Assembly (NCBI RefSeq): GCF_047663525.1
Contig: NC_092616.1
Span: forward strand, 6,654,501 to 6,718,500
Direction of reading: 5' to 3'
Origin: Anas platyrhynchos
Taxonomy: Eukaryota; Chordata; Aves; Anseriformes; Anatidae
DNA length: 64,000 bases
Below, piece after piece: positions 52,191-64,000 of the stretch; the first letter of the stretch is position 1; every line of letters begins with the position of its first letter. The notes beneath the pieces are model-generated. The model did not search any database. It saw only the letters and a program-made list of their open reading frames with translations, and was not told where the DNA came from. A program made the translations under genes and the position numbers.

Positions 52191-54451
52191 GTTAGGGTTA
52201 GGGTTAGGGTTTTCGTTTAAGGTTAGGGTTCTTTAGGGTTAGGGCTAGGGTTATCGTTAGGGGGTTAGGGGTAGTATTAGGGGGGGTAGGGTTAGGGGTT
52301 AGGGTTAGGGGTAGTGTTAGGGTTTGGGGTTAGGGTTTGGGTTAGGGTTATGGTCAGGGCGTTAGGTTTAGGGTTAGGGTTAAGGTTAGCGTTAGGGTTA
52401 GGGATAGGGTTAGGCTTAGGGTTCATTAGGGTTAGGGTTAGGGCTTAGGGTTATGGTTAGGGGGTTAGGGTTCGGGTTCGGGGTTAGGGTTAGGTTTAGG
52501 GTTAGGGTTAGGCGGGTTAGGGTTAGGGTGAGGGTTCGGGTTAGGGCTCGGTTTAGGGTTAGGGATTTGGGTTAGGGTTAGGGCTAGGGTTATGGTTAGG
52601 GGGTTAGGGTTAGGGTTAGGGTTAGGGGGTTAGGTTTATGGTTAGGGGTTAGGGTTAGGGGTAGGGTTAGAGTTAGGGTTAGGTTTTGGGTTAGTGTTAG
52701 GGTTAGGGTTAGAGGGTGATGCTTAGGGTTAGGGGTAGGGTTAGGGTTAGGGTCAGGGTCAGAGTCAGAGTCAGGGTAAGCGTAGTGAGATCCTCTCCTG
52801 AGCCTATGTTATTTTCCAAAGATTGATTCACGGTTTTAAGGTTTCAGGGGTAGGGCACTAGGGTTGGGTTTCAGGGTAAGTATTCTCAGGGTTTATGTTT
52901 AGGATTTTAAGTTGTTTAGGTTTGGATTTTTAACGGTTAGTATTTTAGGGATTTGGGGGTTAAGGTTTTAAGTTTTTCAGGGTTAGTGTGTTAGGGTTTT
53001 AGAGTTTATGGGTTGTAGTGTTGAAAGGTTTTTTAGGGTTAGGGTCTTAGGGTTTTCTTTTTGGTCAATTATTTAGGGTTAGGGTTTTAAAATTTTATTT
53101 TTATTTATTTATTGATTGATTTTTTCAGGTTAGGTTCTCCAGGGTTAAGGTTTTGAGTGTCCTAATTTTTTGGGTTAGGGTTTGGAGCATCTTAATTTTT
53201 TGCGTTAGGGTTTTGAGCATCTTAATATTTTGTGTTAGTGCTTTGAGCGTCTTATTTTTTTGGATTAGTGTTTGGAGCGTTTTTGGGTTTAGGTTTTTGG
53301 GTTTTTAGGTTTTAGTTTTTGGGTTTAGGTTTTGAGAGTCCTATTTTTTGGGCTTGGTATTTTTGGGCTTGGGATTGGGTCAGGGGGTCAGAGGTCAGGG
53401 GTCACAGGTCAGAGGTCAGAGGTCGGGGGTCAGGGGTCGGGGGTCAGGGGTCAGGAGTCAGTGGTCGGGGGTCAGAGGTCAGGGGTCAGGGGTCATAAGT
53501 CAGGGGGTCAGAGGTCCGGGGTAAGTGGTCAGAGGCCGGAGGTCAGGGGTCAGGGGTCAGAGGTCAGGGGTCAGGCGTCAGAGGTCAGGGGTCGGGGGGT
53601 CAGAGGTCAGGAGTCAGAGGTCAGGGGTCAAGGGTCAGGGGGTCAGAGGTCAGGGGTCAGAGGTCAGGGGTCAGATGTCGGGGGTCAGAGGTCAGGGGTC
53701 AGGGGTCAGGGGTCATAGGTCGGGGGTCAGAGATCAGGGGTCAGAGGGGGTCCATGAGGCTTGGGGGGACCCCAAGGGTGGGGGGGAACCAAAATGAGGG
53801 GGGAACCAAGTGTGCGGGGTTTTGTTTCCGGGGGGACCCATTTGTGGGGCGCACCGGGGGGGGGGGAACCAAAATGAGGGGGGAACCAAGTGTGCGGGGT
53901 TTTGTTTCCGGGGGGACCCATTTGTGGGGCGCACCGGGGGGGGGGAACCAAAATGAGGGGGGAACCAAGTGTGCGGGGTTTTGTTTCCGGGGGGACCCAT
54001 TTGTGGGGCGCACCGGGGGGGGGGAACCAAAATGAGGGGGGAACCAAGTGTGCGGGGTTTTGTTTCCGGGGGGACCCATTTGTGGGGCGCACGGGGGGGG
54101 GGGAACCAAAATGAGGGGGGAACCAAGTGTGCGGGGTTTTGTTTCCGGGGGGACCCATTTGTGGGGCGCACCGGGGGGGGGGAACCAAAATGAGGGGGGA
54201 ACCAAGTGTGCGGGGTTTTGTTTCCGGGGGGACCCATTTGTGGGGCGCACCGGGGGGGGAACCAAAATGAGGGGGGAACCAAGTGTGCGGGGTTTTGTTT
54301 CCGGGGGGACCCATTTGTGGGGCGCACCGGGGGGGGAACCAAAATGAGGGGGGAACCAAGTGTGCGGGGTTTTGTTTCCGGGGGGACCCAAGGGGGGGGG
54401 GGGAACCAAAATGAGGGGGGAACCAAGTGTGCGGGGTGCGGTTGCCAGGGG
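52191..54451 (+). repeat. Family-2 unit 7
   Basis: Heptamer tract 53377-53746, array 53780-54450. Variant GGTCAGGAGTCAGAGG at about 53606-53620 is shared with unit 10. Confidence 0.95.
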
Positions 54452-56715
54452 GTTAGGGTTAGGGTTAGGGTTTTCGTTTAAGGTTAGGGTTCTTTAGGGT
54501 TAGGGCTAGGGTTATCGTTAGGGGGTTAGGGGTAGTATTAGGGGGGGTAGGGTTAGGGGTTAGGGTTAGGGGTAGTGTTAGGGTTTGGGGTTAGGGTTTG
54601 GGTTAGGGTTATGGTCAGGGCGTTAGGTTTAGGGTTAGGGTTAAGGTTAGCGTTAGGGTTAGGGATAGGGTTAGGCTTAGGGTTCATTAGGGTTAGGGTT
54701 AGGGCTTAGGGTTATGGTTAGGGGGTTAGGGTTCGGGTTCGGGGTTAGGGTTAGGTTTAGGGTTAGGGTTAGGCGGGTTAGGGTTAGGGTGAGGGTTCGG
54801 GTTAGGGCTCGGTTTAGGGTTAGGGATTTGGGTTAGGGTTAGGGCTAGGGTTATGGTTAGGGGGTTAGGGTTAGGGTTAGGGTTAGGGGGTTAGGTTTAT
54901 GGTTAGGGGTTAGGGTTAGGGGTAGGGTTAGAGTTAGGGTTAGGTTTTGGGTTAGTGTTAGGGTTAGGGTTAGAGGGTGATGCTTAGGGTTAGGGGTAGG
55001 GTTAGGGTTAGGGTCAGGGTCAGAGTCAGAGTCAGGGTAAGCGTAGTGAGATCCTCTCCTGAGCCTATGTTATTTTCCAAAGATTGATTCACGGTTTTAA
55101 GGTTTCAGGGGTAGGGCACTAGGGTTGGGTTTCAGGGTAAGTATTCTCAGGGTTTATGTTTAGGATTTTAAGTTGTTTAGGTTTGGATTTTTAACGGTTA
55201 GTATTTTAGGGATTTGGGGGTTAAGGTTTTAAGTTTTTCAGGGTTAGTGTGTTAGGGTTTTAGAGTTTATGGGTTGTAGTGTTGAAAGGTTTTTTAGGGT
55301 TAGGGTCTTAGGGTTTTCTTTTTGGTCAATTATTTAGGGTTAGGGTTTTAAAATTTTATTTTTATTTATTTATTGATTGATTTTTTCAGGTTAGGTTCTC
55401 CAGGGTTAAGGTTTTGAGTGTCCTAATTTTTTGGGTTAGGGTTTGGAGCATCTTAATTTTTTGCGTTAGGGTTTTGAGCATCTTAATATTTTGTGTTAGT
55501 GCTTTGAGCGTCTTATTTTTTTGGATTAGTGTTTGGAGCGTTTTTGGGTTTAGGTTTTTGGGTTTTTAGGTTTTAGTTTTTGGGTTTAGGTTTTGAGAGT
55601 CCTATTTTTTGGGCTTGGGATTTTTGGGCTTGGGATTGGGTCAGGGGGTCAGAGGTCAGGGGTCACAGGTCAGAGGTCAGAGGTCGGGGGTCAGGGGTCG
55701 GGGGTCAGGGGTCAGGAGTCAGTGGTCGGGGGTCAGAGGTCAGGGGTCAGGGGTCATAAGTCAGGGGGTCAGAGGTCCGGGGTAAGTGGTCAGAGGCCGG
55801 AGGTCAGGGGTCAGGGGTCAGAGGTCAGGGGTCAGGCGTCAGAGGTCAGGGGTCGGGGGGTCAGAGGTCAGGCGTCAGAGGTCAGGGGTCAAGGGTCAGG
55901 GGGTCAGAGGTCAGGGGTCAGAGGTCAGGGGTCAGATGTCGGGGGTCAGAGGTCAGGGGTCAGGGGTCAGGGGTCATAGGTCGGGGGTCAGAGATCAGGG
56001 GTCAGAGGGGGTCCATGAGGCTTGGGGGGACCCCAAGGGTGGGGGGGAACCAAAATGAGGGGGGAACCAAGTGTGCGGGGTTTTGTTTCCGGGGGGACCC
56101 ATTTGTGGGGCGCACCGGGGGGGGGGGGAACCAAAATGAGGGGGGAACCAAGTGTGCGGGGTTTTGTTTCCGGGGGGACCCATTTGTGGGGCGCACCGGG
56201 GGGGGGGGAACCAAAATGAGGGGGGAACCAAGTGTGCGGGGTTTTGTTTCCGGGGGGACCCATTTGTGGGGCGCACCGGGGGGGGGGAACCAAAATGAGG
56301 GGGGAACCAAGTGTGCGGGGTTTTGTTTCCGGGGGGACCCATTTGTGGGGCGCACGGGGGGGGGGGGAACCAAAATGAGGGGGGAACCAAGTGTGCGGGG
56401 TTTTGTTTCCGGGGGGACCCATTTGTGGGGCGCACCGGGGGGGGGGAACCAAAATGAGGGGGGAACCAAGTGTGCGGGGTTTTGTTTCCGGGGGGACCCA
56501 TTTGTGGGGCGCACCGGGGGGGGAACCAAAATGAGGGGGGAACCAAGTGTGCGGGGTTTTGTTTCCGGGGGGACCCATTTGTGGGGCGCACCGGGGGGGG
56601 AACCAAAATGAGGGGGGAACCAAGTGTGCGGGGTTTTGTTTCCGGGGGGACCCAAGGGGGGGGGGGGAACCAAAATGAGGGGGGAACCAAGTGTGCGGGG
56701 TGCGGTTGCCAGGGG
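54452..56715 (+). repeat. Family-2 unit 8
   Basis: Heptamer tract 55638-56007, array 56041-56713. Same structure as unit 1. Confidence 0.95.
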
Positions 56716-58975
56716 GTTAGGGTTAGGGTTAGGGTTTTCGTTTAAGGTTAGGGTTCTTTAGGGTTAGGGCTAGGGTTATCGTTAGGGGGTTAGGGGTAGT
56801 ATTAGGGGGGGTAGGGTTAGGGGTTAGGGTTAGGGGTAGTGTTAGGGTTTGGGGTTAGGGTTTGGGTTAGGGTTATGGTCAGGGCGTTAGGTTTAGGGTT
56901 AGGGTTAAGGTTAGCGTTAGGGTTAGGGATAGGGTTAGGCTTAGGGTTCATTAGGGTTAGGGTTAGGGCTTAGGGTTATGGTTAGGGGGTTAGGGTTCGG
57001 GTTCGGGGTTAGGGTTAGGTTTAGGGTTAGGGTTAGGCGGGTTAGGGTTAGGGTGAGGGTTCGGGTTAGGGCTCGGTTTAGGGTTAGGGATTTGGGTTAG
57101 GGTTAGGGCTAGGGTTATGGTTAGGGGGTTAGGGTTAGGGTTAGGGTTAGGGGGTTAGGTTTATGGTTAGGGGTTAGGGTTAGGGGTAGGGTTAGAGTTA
57201 GGGTTAGGTTTTGGGTTAGTGTTAGGGTTAGGGTTAGAGGGTGATGCTTAGGGTTAGGGGTAGGGTTAGGGTTAGGGTCAGGGTCAGAGTCAGAGTCAGG
57301 GTAAGCGTAGTGAGATCCTCTCCTGAGCCTATGTTATTTTCCAAAGATTGATTCACGGTTTTAAGGTTTCAGGGGTAGGGCACTAGGGTTGGGTTTCAGG
57401 GTAAGTATTCTCAGGGTTTATGTTTAGGATTTTAAGTTGTTTAGGTTTGGATTTTTAACGGTTAGTATTTTAGGGATTTGGGGGTTAAGGTTTTAAGTTT
57501 TTCAGGGTTAGTGTGTTAGGGTTTTAGAGTTTATGGGTTGTAGTGTTGAAAGGTTTTTTAGGGTTAGGGTCTTAGGGTTTTCTTTTTGGTCAATTATTTA
57601 GGGTTAGGGTTTTAAAATTTTATTTTTATTTATTTATTGATTGATTTTTTCAGGTTAGGTTCTCCAGGGTTAAGGTTTTGAGTGTCCTAATTTTTTGGGT
57701 TAGGGTTTGGAGCATCTTAATTTTTTGCGTTAGGGTTTTGAGCATCTTAATATTTTGTGTTAGTGCTTTGAGCGTCTTATTTTTTTGGATTAGTGTTTGG
57801 AGCGTTTTTGGGTTTAGGTTTTTGGGTTTTTAGGTTTTAGTTTTTGGGTTTAGGTTTTGAGAGTCCTATTTTTTGGGCTTGGGATTTTTGGGCTTGGGAT
57901 TGGGTCAGGGGGTCAGAGGTCAGGGGTCACAGGTCAGAGGTCAGAGGTCGGGGGTCAGGGGTCGGGGGTCAGGGGTCAGGAGTCAGTGGTCGGTGGTCAG
58001 AGGTCAGGGGTCAGGGGTCATAAGTCAGGGGGTCAGAGGTCCGGGGTAAGTGGTCAGAGGCCGGAGGTCAGGGGTCAGGGGTCAGAGGTCAGGGGTCAGG
58101 CGTCAGAGGTCAGGGGTCGGGGGGTCAGAGGTCAGGCGTCAGAGGTCAGGGGTCAAGGGTCAGGGGGTCAGAGGTCAGGGGTCAGAGGTCAGGGGTCAGA
58201 TGTCGGGGGTCAGAGGTCAGGGGTCAGGGGTCAGGGGTCATAGGTCGGGGGTCAGAGATCAGGGGTCAGAGGGGGTCCATGAGGCTTGGGGGGACCCCAA
58301 GGGTGGGGGGGAACCAAAATGAGGGGGGAACCAAGTGTGCGGGGTTTTGTTTCCGGGGGGACCCATTTGTGGGGCGCACCGGGGGGGGGGGAACCAAAAT
58401 GAGGGGGGAACCAAGTGTGCGGGGTTTTGTTTCCGGGGGGACCCATTTGTGGGGCGCACCGGGGGGGGGAACCAAAATGAGGGGGGAACCAAGTGTGCGG
58501 GGTTTTGTTTCCGGGGGGACCCATTTGTGGGGCGCACCGGGGGGGGGAACCAAAATGAGGGGGGAACCAAGTGTGCGGGGTTTTGTTTCCGGGGGGACCC
58601 ATTTGTGGGGCGCACGGGGGGGGGGGAACCAAAATGAGGGGGGAACCAAGTGTGCGGGGTTTTGTTTCCGGGGGGACCCATTTGTGGGGCGCACCGGGGG
58701 GGGGGGAACCAAAATGAGGGGGGAACCAAGTGTGCGGGGTTTTGTTTCCGGGGGGACCCATTTGTGGGGCGCACCGGGGGGGGAACCAAAATGAGGGGGG
58801 AACCAAGTGTGCGGGGTTTTGTTTCCGGGGGGACCCATTTGTGGGGCGCACCGGGGGGGGAACCAAAATGAGGGGGGAACCAAGTGTGCGGGGTTTTGTT
58901 TCCGGGGGGACCCAAGGGGGGGGGGGGAACCAAAATGAGGGGGGAACCAAGTGTGCGGGGTGCGGTTGCCAGGGG
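56716..58975 (+). repeat. Family-2 unit 9
   Basis: Heptamer tract 57902-58271, array 58305-58974. A private change GGTCGGTGGTCAG occurs near 57990. Confidence 0.95.
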
Positions 58976-61237
58976 GTTAGGGTTAGGGTTAGGGTTTTCG
59001 TTTAAGGTTAGGGTTCTTTAGGGTTAGGGCTAGGGTTATCGTTAGGGGGTTAGGGGTAGTATTAGGGGGGGTAGGGTTAGGGGTTAGGGTTAGGGGTAGT
59101 GTTAGGGTTTGGGGTTAGGGTTTGGGTTAGGGTTATGGTCAGGGCGTTAGGTTTAGGGTTAGGGTTAAGGTTAGCGTTAGGGTTAGGGATAGGGTTAGGC
59201 TTAGGGTTCATTAGGGTTAGGGTTAGGGCTTAGGGTTATGGTTAGGGGGTTAGGGTTCGGGTTCGGGGTTAGGGTTAGGTTTAGGGTTAGGGTTAGGCGG
59301 GTTAGGGTTAGGGTGAGGGTTCGGGTTAGGGCTCGGTTTAGGGTTAGGGATTTGGGTTAGGGTTAGGGCTAGGGTTATGGTTAGGGGGTTAGGGTTAGGG
59401 TTAGGGTTAGGGGGTTAGGTTTATGGTTAGGGGTTAGGGTTAGGGGTAGGGTTAGAGTTAGGGTTAGGTTTTGGGTTAGTGTTAGGGTTAGGGTTAGAGG
59501 GTGATGCTTAGGGTTAGGGGTAGGGTTAGGGTTAGGGTCAGGGTCAGAGTCAGAGTCAGGGTAAGCGTAGTGAGATCCTCTCCTGAGCCTATGTTATTTT
59601 CCAAAGATTGATTCACGGTTTTAAGGTTTCAGGGGTAGGGCACTAGGGTTGGGTTTCAGGGTAAGTATTCTCAGGGTTTATGTTTAGGATTTTAAGTTGT
59701 TTAGGTTTGGATTTTTAACGGTTAGTATTTTAGGGATTTGGGGGTTAAGGTTTTAAGTTTTTCAGGGTTAGTGTGTTAGGGTTTTAGAGTTTATGGGTTG
59801 TAGTGTTGAAAGGTTTTTTAGGGTTAGGGTCTTAGGGTTTTCTTTTTGGTCAATTATTTAGGGTTAGGGTTTTAAAATTTTATTTTTATTTATTTATTGA
59901 TTGATTTTTTCAGGTTAGGTTCTCCAGGGTTAAGGTTTTGAGTGTCCTAATTTTTTGGGTTAGGGTTTGGAGCATCTTAATTTTTTGCGTTAGGGTTTTG
60001 AGCATCTTAATATTTTGTGTTAGTGCTTTGAGCGTCTTATTTTTTTGGATTAGTGTTTGGAGCGTTTTTGGGTTTAGGTTTTTGGGTTTTTAGGTTTTAG
60101 TTTTTGGGTTTAGGTTTTGAGAGTCCTATTTTTTGGGCTTGGGATTTTTGGGCTTGGGATTGGGTCAGGGGGTCAGAGGTCAGGGGTCACAGGTCAGAGG
60201 TCAGAGGTCGGGGGTCAGGGGTCGGGGGTCAGGGGTCAGGAGTCAGTGGTCGGGGGTCAGAGGTCAGGGGTCAGGGGTCATAAGTCAGGGGGTCAGAGGT
60301 CCGGGGTAAGTGGTCAGAGGCCGGAGGTCAGGGGTCAGGGGTCAGAGGTCAGGGGTCAGGCGTCAGAGGTCAGGGGTCGGGGGGTCAGAGGTCAGGAGTC
60401 AGAGGTCAGGGGTCAAGGGTCAGGGGGTCAGAGGTCAGGGGTCAGAGGTCAGGGGTCAGATGTCGGGGGTCAGAGGTCAGGGGTCAGGGGTCAGGGGTCA
60501 TAGGTCGGGGGTCAGAGATCAGGGGTCAGAGGGGGTCCATGAGGCTTGGGGGGACCCCAAGGGTGGGGGGGAACCAAAATGAGGGGGGAACCAAGTGTGC
60601 GGGGTTTTGTTTCCGGGGGGACCCATTTGTGGGGCGCACCGGGGGGGGGGAACCAAAATGAGGGGGGAACCAAGTGTGCGGGGTTTTGTTTCCGGGGGGA
60701 CCCATTTGTGGGGCGCACCGGGGGGGGGGAACCAAAATGAGGGGGGAACCAAGTGTGCGGGGTTTTGTTTCCGGGGGGACCCATTTGTGGGGCGCACCGG
60801 GGGGGGGGAACCAAAATGAGGGGGGAACCAAGTGTGCGGGGTTTTGTTTCCGGGGGGACCCATTTGTGGGGCGCACGGGGGGGGGGGGGAACCAAAATGA
60901 GGGGGGAACCAAGTGTGCGGGGTTTTGTTTCCGGGGGGACCCATTTGTGGGGCGCACCGGGGGGGGGGAACCAAAATGAGGGGGGAACCAAGTGTGCGGG
61001 GTTTTGTTTCCGGGGGGACCCATTTGTGGGGCGCACCGGGGGGGGAACCAAAATGAGGGGGGAACCAAGTGTGCGGGGTTTTGTTTCCGGGGGGACCCAT
61101 TTGTGGGGCGCACCGGGGGGGGAACCAAAATGAGGGGGGAACCAAGTGTGCGGGGTTTTGTTTCCGGGGGGACCCAAGGGGGGGGGGGGAACCAAAATGA
61201 GGGGGGAACCAAGTGTGCGGGGTGCGGTTGCCAGGGG
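58976..61237 (+). repeat. Family-2 unit 10
   Basis: Heptamer tract 60162-60531, array 60565-61231. It carries the GGAGTCAGAGG variant of unit 7. Confidence 0.95.
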
Positions 61238-63498
61238 GTTAGGGTTAGGGTTAGGGTTTTCGTTTAAGGTTAGGGTTCTTTAGGGTTAGGGCTAGGGTTA
61301 TCGTTAGGGGGTTAGGGGTAGTATTAGGGGGGGTAGGGTTAGGGGTTAGGGTTAGGGGTAGTGTTAGGGTTTGGGGTTAGGGTTTGGGTTAGGGTTATGG
61401 TCAGGGCGTTAGGTTTAGGGTTAGGGTTAAGGTTAGCGTTAGGGTTAGGGATAGGGTTAGGCTTAGGGTTCATTAGGGTTAGGGTTAGGGCTTAGGGTTA
61501 TGGTTAGGGGGTTAGGGTTCGGGTTCGGGGTTAGGGTTAGGTTTAGGGTTAGGGTTAGGCGGGTTAGGGTTAGGGTGAGGGTTCGGGTTAGGGCTCGGTT
61601 TAGGGTTAGGGATTTGGGTTAGGGTTAGGGCTAGGGTTATGGTTAGGGGGTTAGGGTTAGGGTTAGGGTTAGGGGGTTAGGTTTATGGTTAGGGGTTAGG
61701 GTTAGGGGTAGGGTTAGAGTTAGGGTTAGGTTTTGGGTTAGTGTTAGGGTTAGGGTTAGAGGGTGATGCTTAGGGTTAGGGGTAGGGTTAGGGTTAGGGT
61801 CAGGGTCAGAGTCAGAGTCAGGGTAAGCGTAGTGAGATCCTCTCCTGAGCCTATGTTATTTTCCAAAGATTGATTCACGGTTTTAAGGTTTCAGGGGTAG
61901 GGCACTAGGGTTGGGTTTCAGGGTAAGTATTCTCAGGGTTTATGTTTAGGATTTTAAGTTGTTTAGGTTTGGATTTTTAACGGTTAGTATTTTAGGGATT
62001 TGGGGGTTAAGGTTTTAAGTTTTTCAGGGTTAGTGTGTTAGGGTTTTAGAGTTTATGGGTTGTAGTGTTGAAAGGTTTTTTAGGGTTAGGGTCTTAGGGT
62101 TTTCTTTTTGGTCAATTATTTAGGGTTAGGGTTTTAAAATTTTATTTTTATTTATTTATTGATTGATTTTTTCAGGTTAGGTTCTCCAGGGTTAAGGTTT
62201 TGAGTGTCCTAATTTTTTGGGTTAGGGTTTGGAGCATCTTAATTTTTTGCGTTAGGGTTTTGAGCATCTTAATATTTTGTGTTAGTGCTTTGAGCGTCTT
62301 ATTTTTTTGGATTAGTGTTTGGAGCGTTTTTGGGTTTAGGTTTTTGGGTTTTTAGGTTTTAGTTTTTGGGTTTAGGTTTTGAGAGTCCTATTTTTTGGGC
62401 TTGGGATTTTTGGGCTTGGGATTGGGTCAGGGGGTCAGAGGTCAGGGGTCACAGGTCAGAGGTCAGAGGTCGGGGGTCAGGGGTCGGGGGTCAGGGGTCA
62501 GGAGTCAGTGGTCGGGGGTCAGAGGTCAGGGGTCAGGGGTCATAAGTCAGGGGGTCAGAGGTCCGGGGTAAGTGGTCAGAGGCCGGAGGTCAGGGGTCAG
62601 GGGTCAGAGGTCAGGGGTCAGGCGTCAGAGGTCAGGGGTCGGGGGGTCAGAGGTCAGGCGTCAGAGGTCAGGGGTCAAGGGTCAGGGGGTCAGAGGTCAG
62701 GGGTCAGAGGTCAGGGGTCAGATGTCGGGGGTCAGAGGTCAGGGGTCAGGGGTCAGGGGTCATAGGTCGGGGGTCAGAGATCAGGGGTCAGAGGGGGTCC
62801 ATGAGGCTTGGGGGGACCCCAAGGGTGGGGGGGAACCAAAATGAGGGGGGAACCAAGTGTGCGGGGTTTTGTTTCCGGGGGGACCCATTTGTGGGGCGCA
62901 CCGGGGGGGGGGGGAACCAAAATGAGGGGGGAACCAAGTGTGCGGGGTTTTGTTTCCGGGGGGACCCATTTGTGGGGCGCACCGGGGGGGGGAACCAAAA
63001 TGAGGGGGGAACCAAGTGTGCGGGGTTTTGTTTCCGGGGGGACCCATTTGTGGGGCGCACCGGGGGGGGGGAACCAAAATGAGGGGGGAACCAAGTGTGC
63101 GGGGTTTTGTTTCCGGGGGGACCCATTTGTGGGGCGCACCGGGGGGGGGGAACCAAAATGAGGGGGGAACCAAGTGTGCGGGGTTTTGTTTCCGGGGGGA
63201 CCCATTTGTGGGGCGCACCGGGGGGGGGGAACCAAAATGAGGGGGGAACCAAGTGTGCGGGGTTTTGTTTCCGGGGGGACCCATTTGTGGGGCGCACCGG
63301 GGGGGGAACCAAAATGAGGGGGGAACCAAGTGTGCGGGGTTTTGTTTCCGGGGGGACCCATTTGTGGGGCGCACCGGGGGGGAACCAAAATGAGGGGGGA
63401 ACCAAGTGTGCGGGGTTTTGTTTCCGGGGGGACCCAAGGGGGGGGGGGGGAACCAAAATGAGGGGGGAACCAAGTGTGCGGGGTGCGGTTGCCAGGGG
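61238..63498 (+). repeat. Family-2 unit 11
   Basis: Heptamer tract 62424-62793, array 62827-63498. All parts of unit 1 are present. Confidence 0.95.
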
Positions 63499-64000
63499 GT
63501 TAGGGTTAGGGTTAGGGTTTTCGTTTAAGGTTAGGGTTCTTTAGGGTTAGGGCTAGGGTTATCGTTAGGGGGTTAGGGGTAGTATTAGGGGGGGTAGGGT
63601 TAGGGGTTAGGGTTAGGGGTAGTGTTAGGGTTTGGGGTTAGGGTTTGGGTTAGGGTTATGGTCAGGGCGTTAGGTTTAGGGTTAGGGTTAAGGTTAGCGT
63701 TAGGGTTAGGGATAGGGTTAGGCTTAGGGTTCATTAGGGTTAGGGTTAGGGCTTAGGGTTATGGTTAGGGGGTTAGGGTTCGGGTTCGGGGTTAGGGTTA
63801 GGTTTAGGGTTAGGGTTAGGCGGGTTAGGGTTAGGGTGAGGGTTCGGGTTAGGGCTCGGTTTAGGGTTAGGGATTTGGGTTAGGGTTAGGGCTAGGGTTA
63901 TGGTTAGGGGGTTAGGGTTAGGGTTAGGGTTAGGGGGTTAGGTTTATGGTTAGGGGTTAGGGTTAGGGGTAGGGTTAGAGTTAGGGTTAGGTTTTGGGTT
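63499..64000 (+). repeat. Family-2 unit 12, cut by the window end
   Basis: Only the degenerate TTAGGG part is seen, matching 38968-39470. The repeat block therefore continues to the right of the window. Confidence 0.95.

Noticed and set aside
63499-64000. True telomere at the right end
   Set aside because: The hexamers are interrupted and identical to the start of inner units; no long perfect TTAGGG tract is present.

Overview
The window looks like a bird chromosome end, most likely a GC-rich galliform (chicken-type) microchromosome. The evidence is compact introns full of G/C minisatellites, a leukocyte integrin alpha gene with exons of vertebrate type, retroviral LTR fragments, and about 50 kb of subtelomeric repeats built from TTAGGG-like DNA. 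All TTAGGG-like repeats read 5'-TTAGGG-3' on the + strand, so the centromere is to the left and the telomere to the right. No long perfect terminal tract is reached, and the window stops inside a repeat unit.

Layout. 1-1.9 kb: G-rich repeats, a cluster of CRE-like palindromes and a few unassigned exon-like pieces. 2.46-9.65 kb, minus strand: a CD11-type (ITGAM/ITGAX/ITGAD/ITGAL family) integrin alpha gene, with a signal-peptide exon, beta-propeller exons, an inserted VWA (I) domain, two FG-GAP exons with calcium-site-like loops, and leg-domain exons. Several exons need a change of frame and the VWA metal site is damaged. I could not find the transmembrane or GFFKR segment. 9.65-12.0 kb: AT-richer DNA with a diverged tandem duplication and LTR fragments. 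12.0-13.3 kb: a CpG-rich block with a possible signal-peptide exon on the minus strand, then ten 62-bp repeats carrying ETS-, YY1- and ZNF143/THAP11-like motifs. This array runs directly into TTAGGG-like DNA, an arrangement that recalls human TERRA promoters.

14.6-39.0 kb (family 1): ten higher-order units of 1.8-3.2 kb plus a partial leading array. Each unit has degenerate TTAGGG DNA, a copy of a two-exon fragment of an unidentified gene, and a G-rich array of about 79-bp repeats. Units 2-4 and 6-8 are a block duplication at an offset of about 9.29 kb. 39.0-64.0 kb (family 2): eleven units of about 2.26 kb plus a partial one. Each has degenerate TTAGGG DNA, an LTR tail joined to it, an AT-rich stretch, about 370 bp of 7-bp repeats built on AGGTCA half-sites (DR1 spacing), and the same 79-bp array. 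Unit 11 of family 1 is a chimera: it starts as family 1 and ends as family 2.

I see no tRNA, rRNA, CRISPR or bacterial features. The long open frames in the arrays follow from stop-poor repeats whose period is not a multiple of three, and I do not call them genes. The strongest leads are the 62-bp promoter-like array, the nuclear-receptor half-site minisatellite, the amplified two-exon fragment, and the LTR-telomere junction copied with every family-2 unit.
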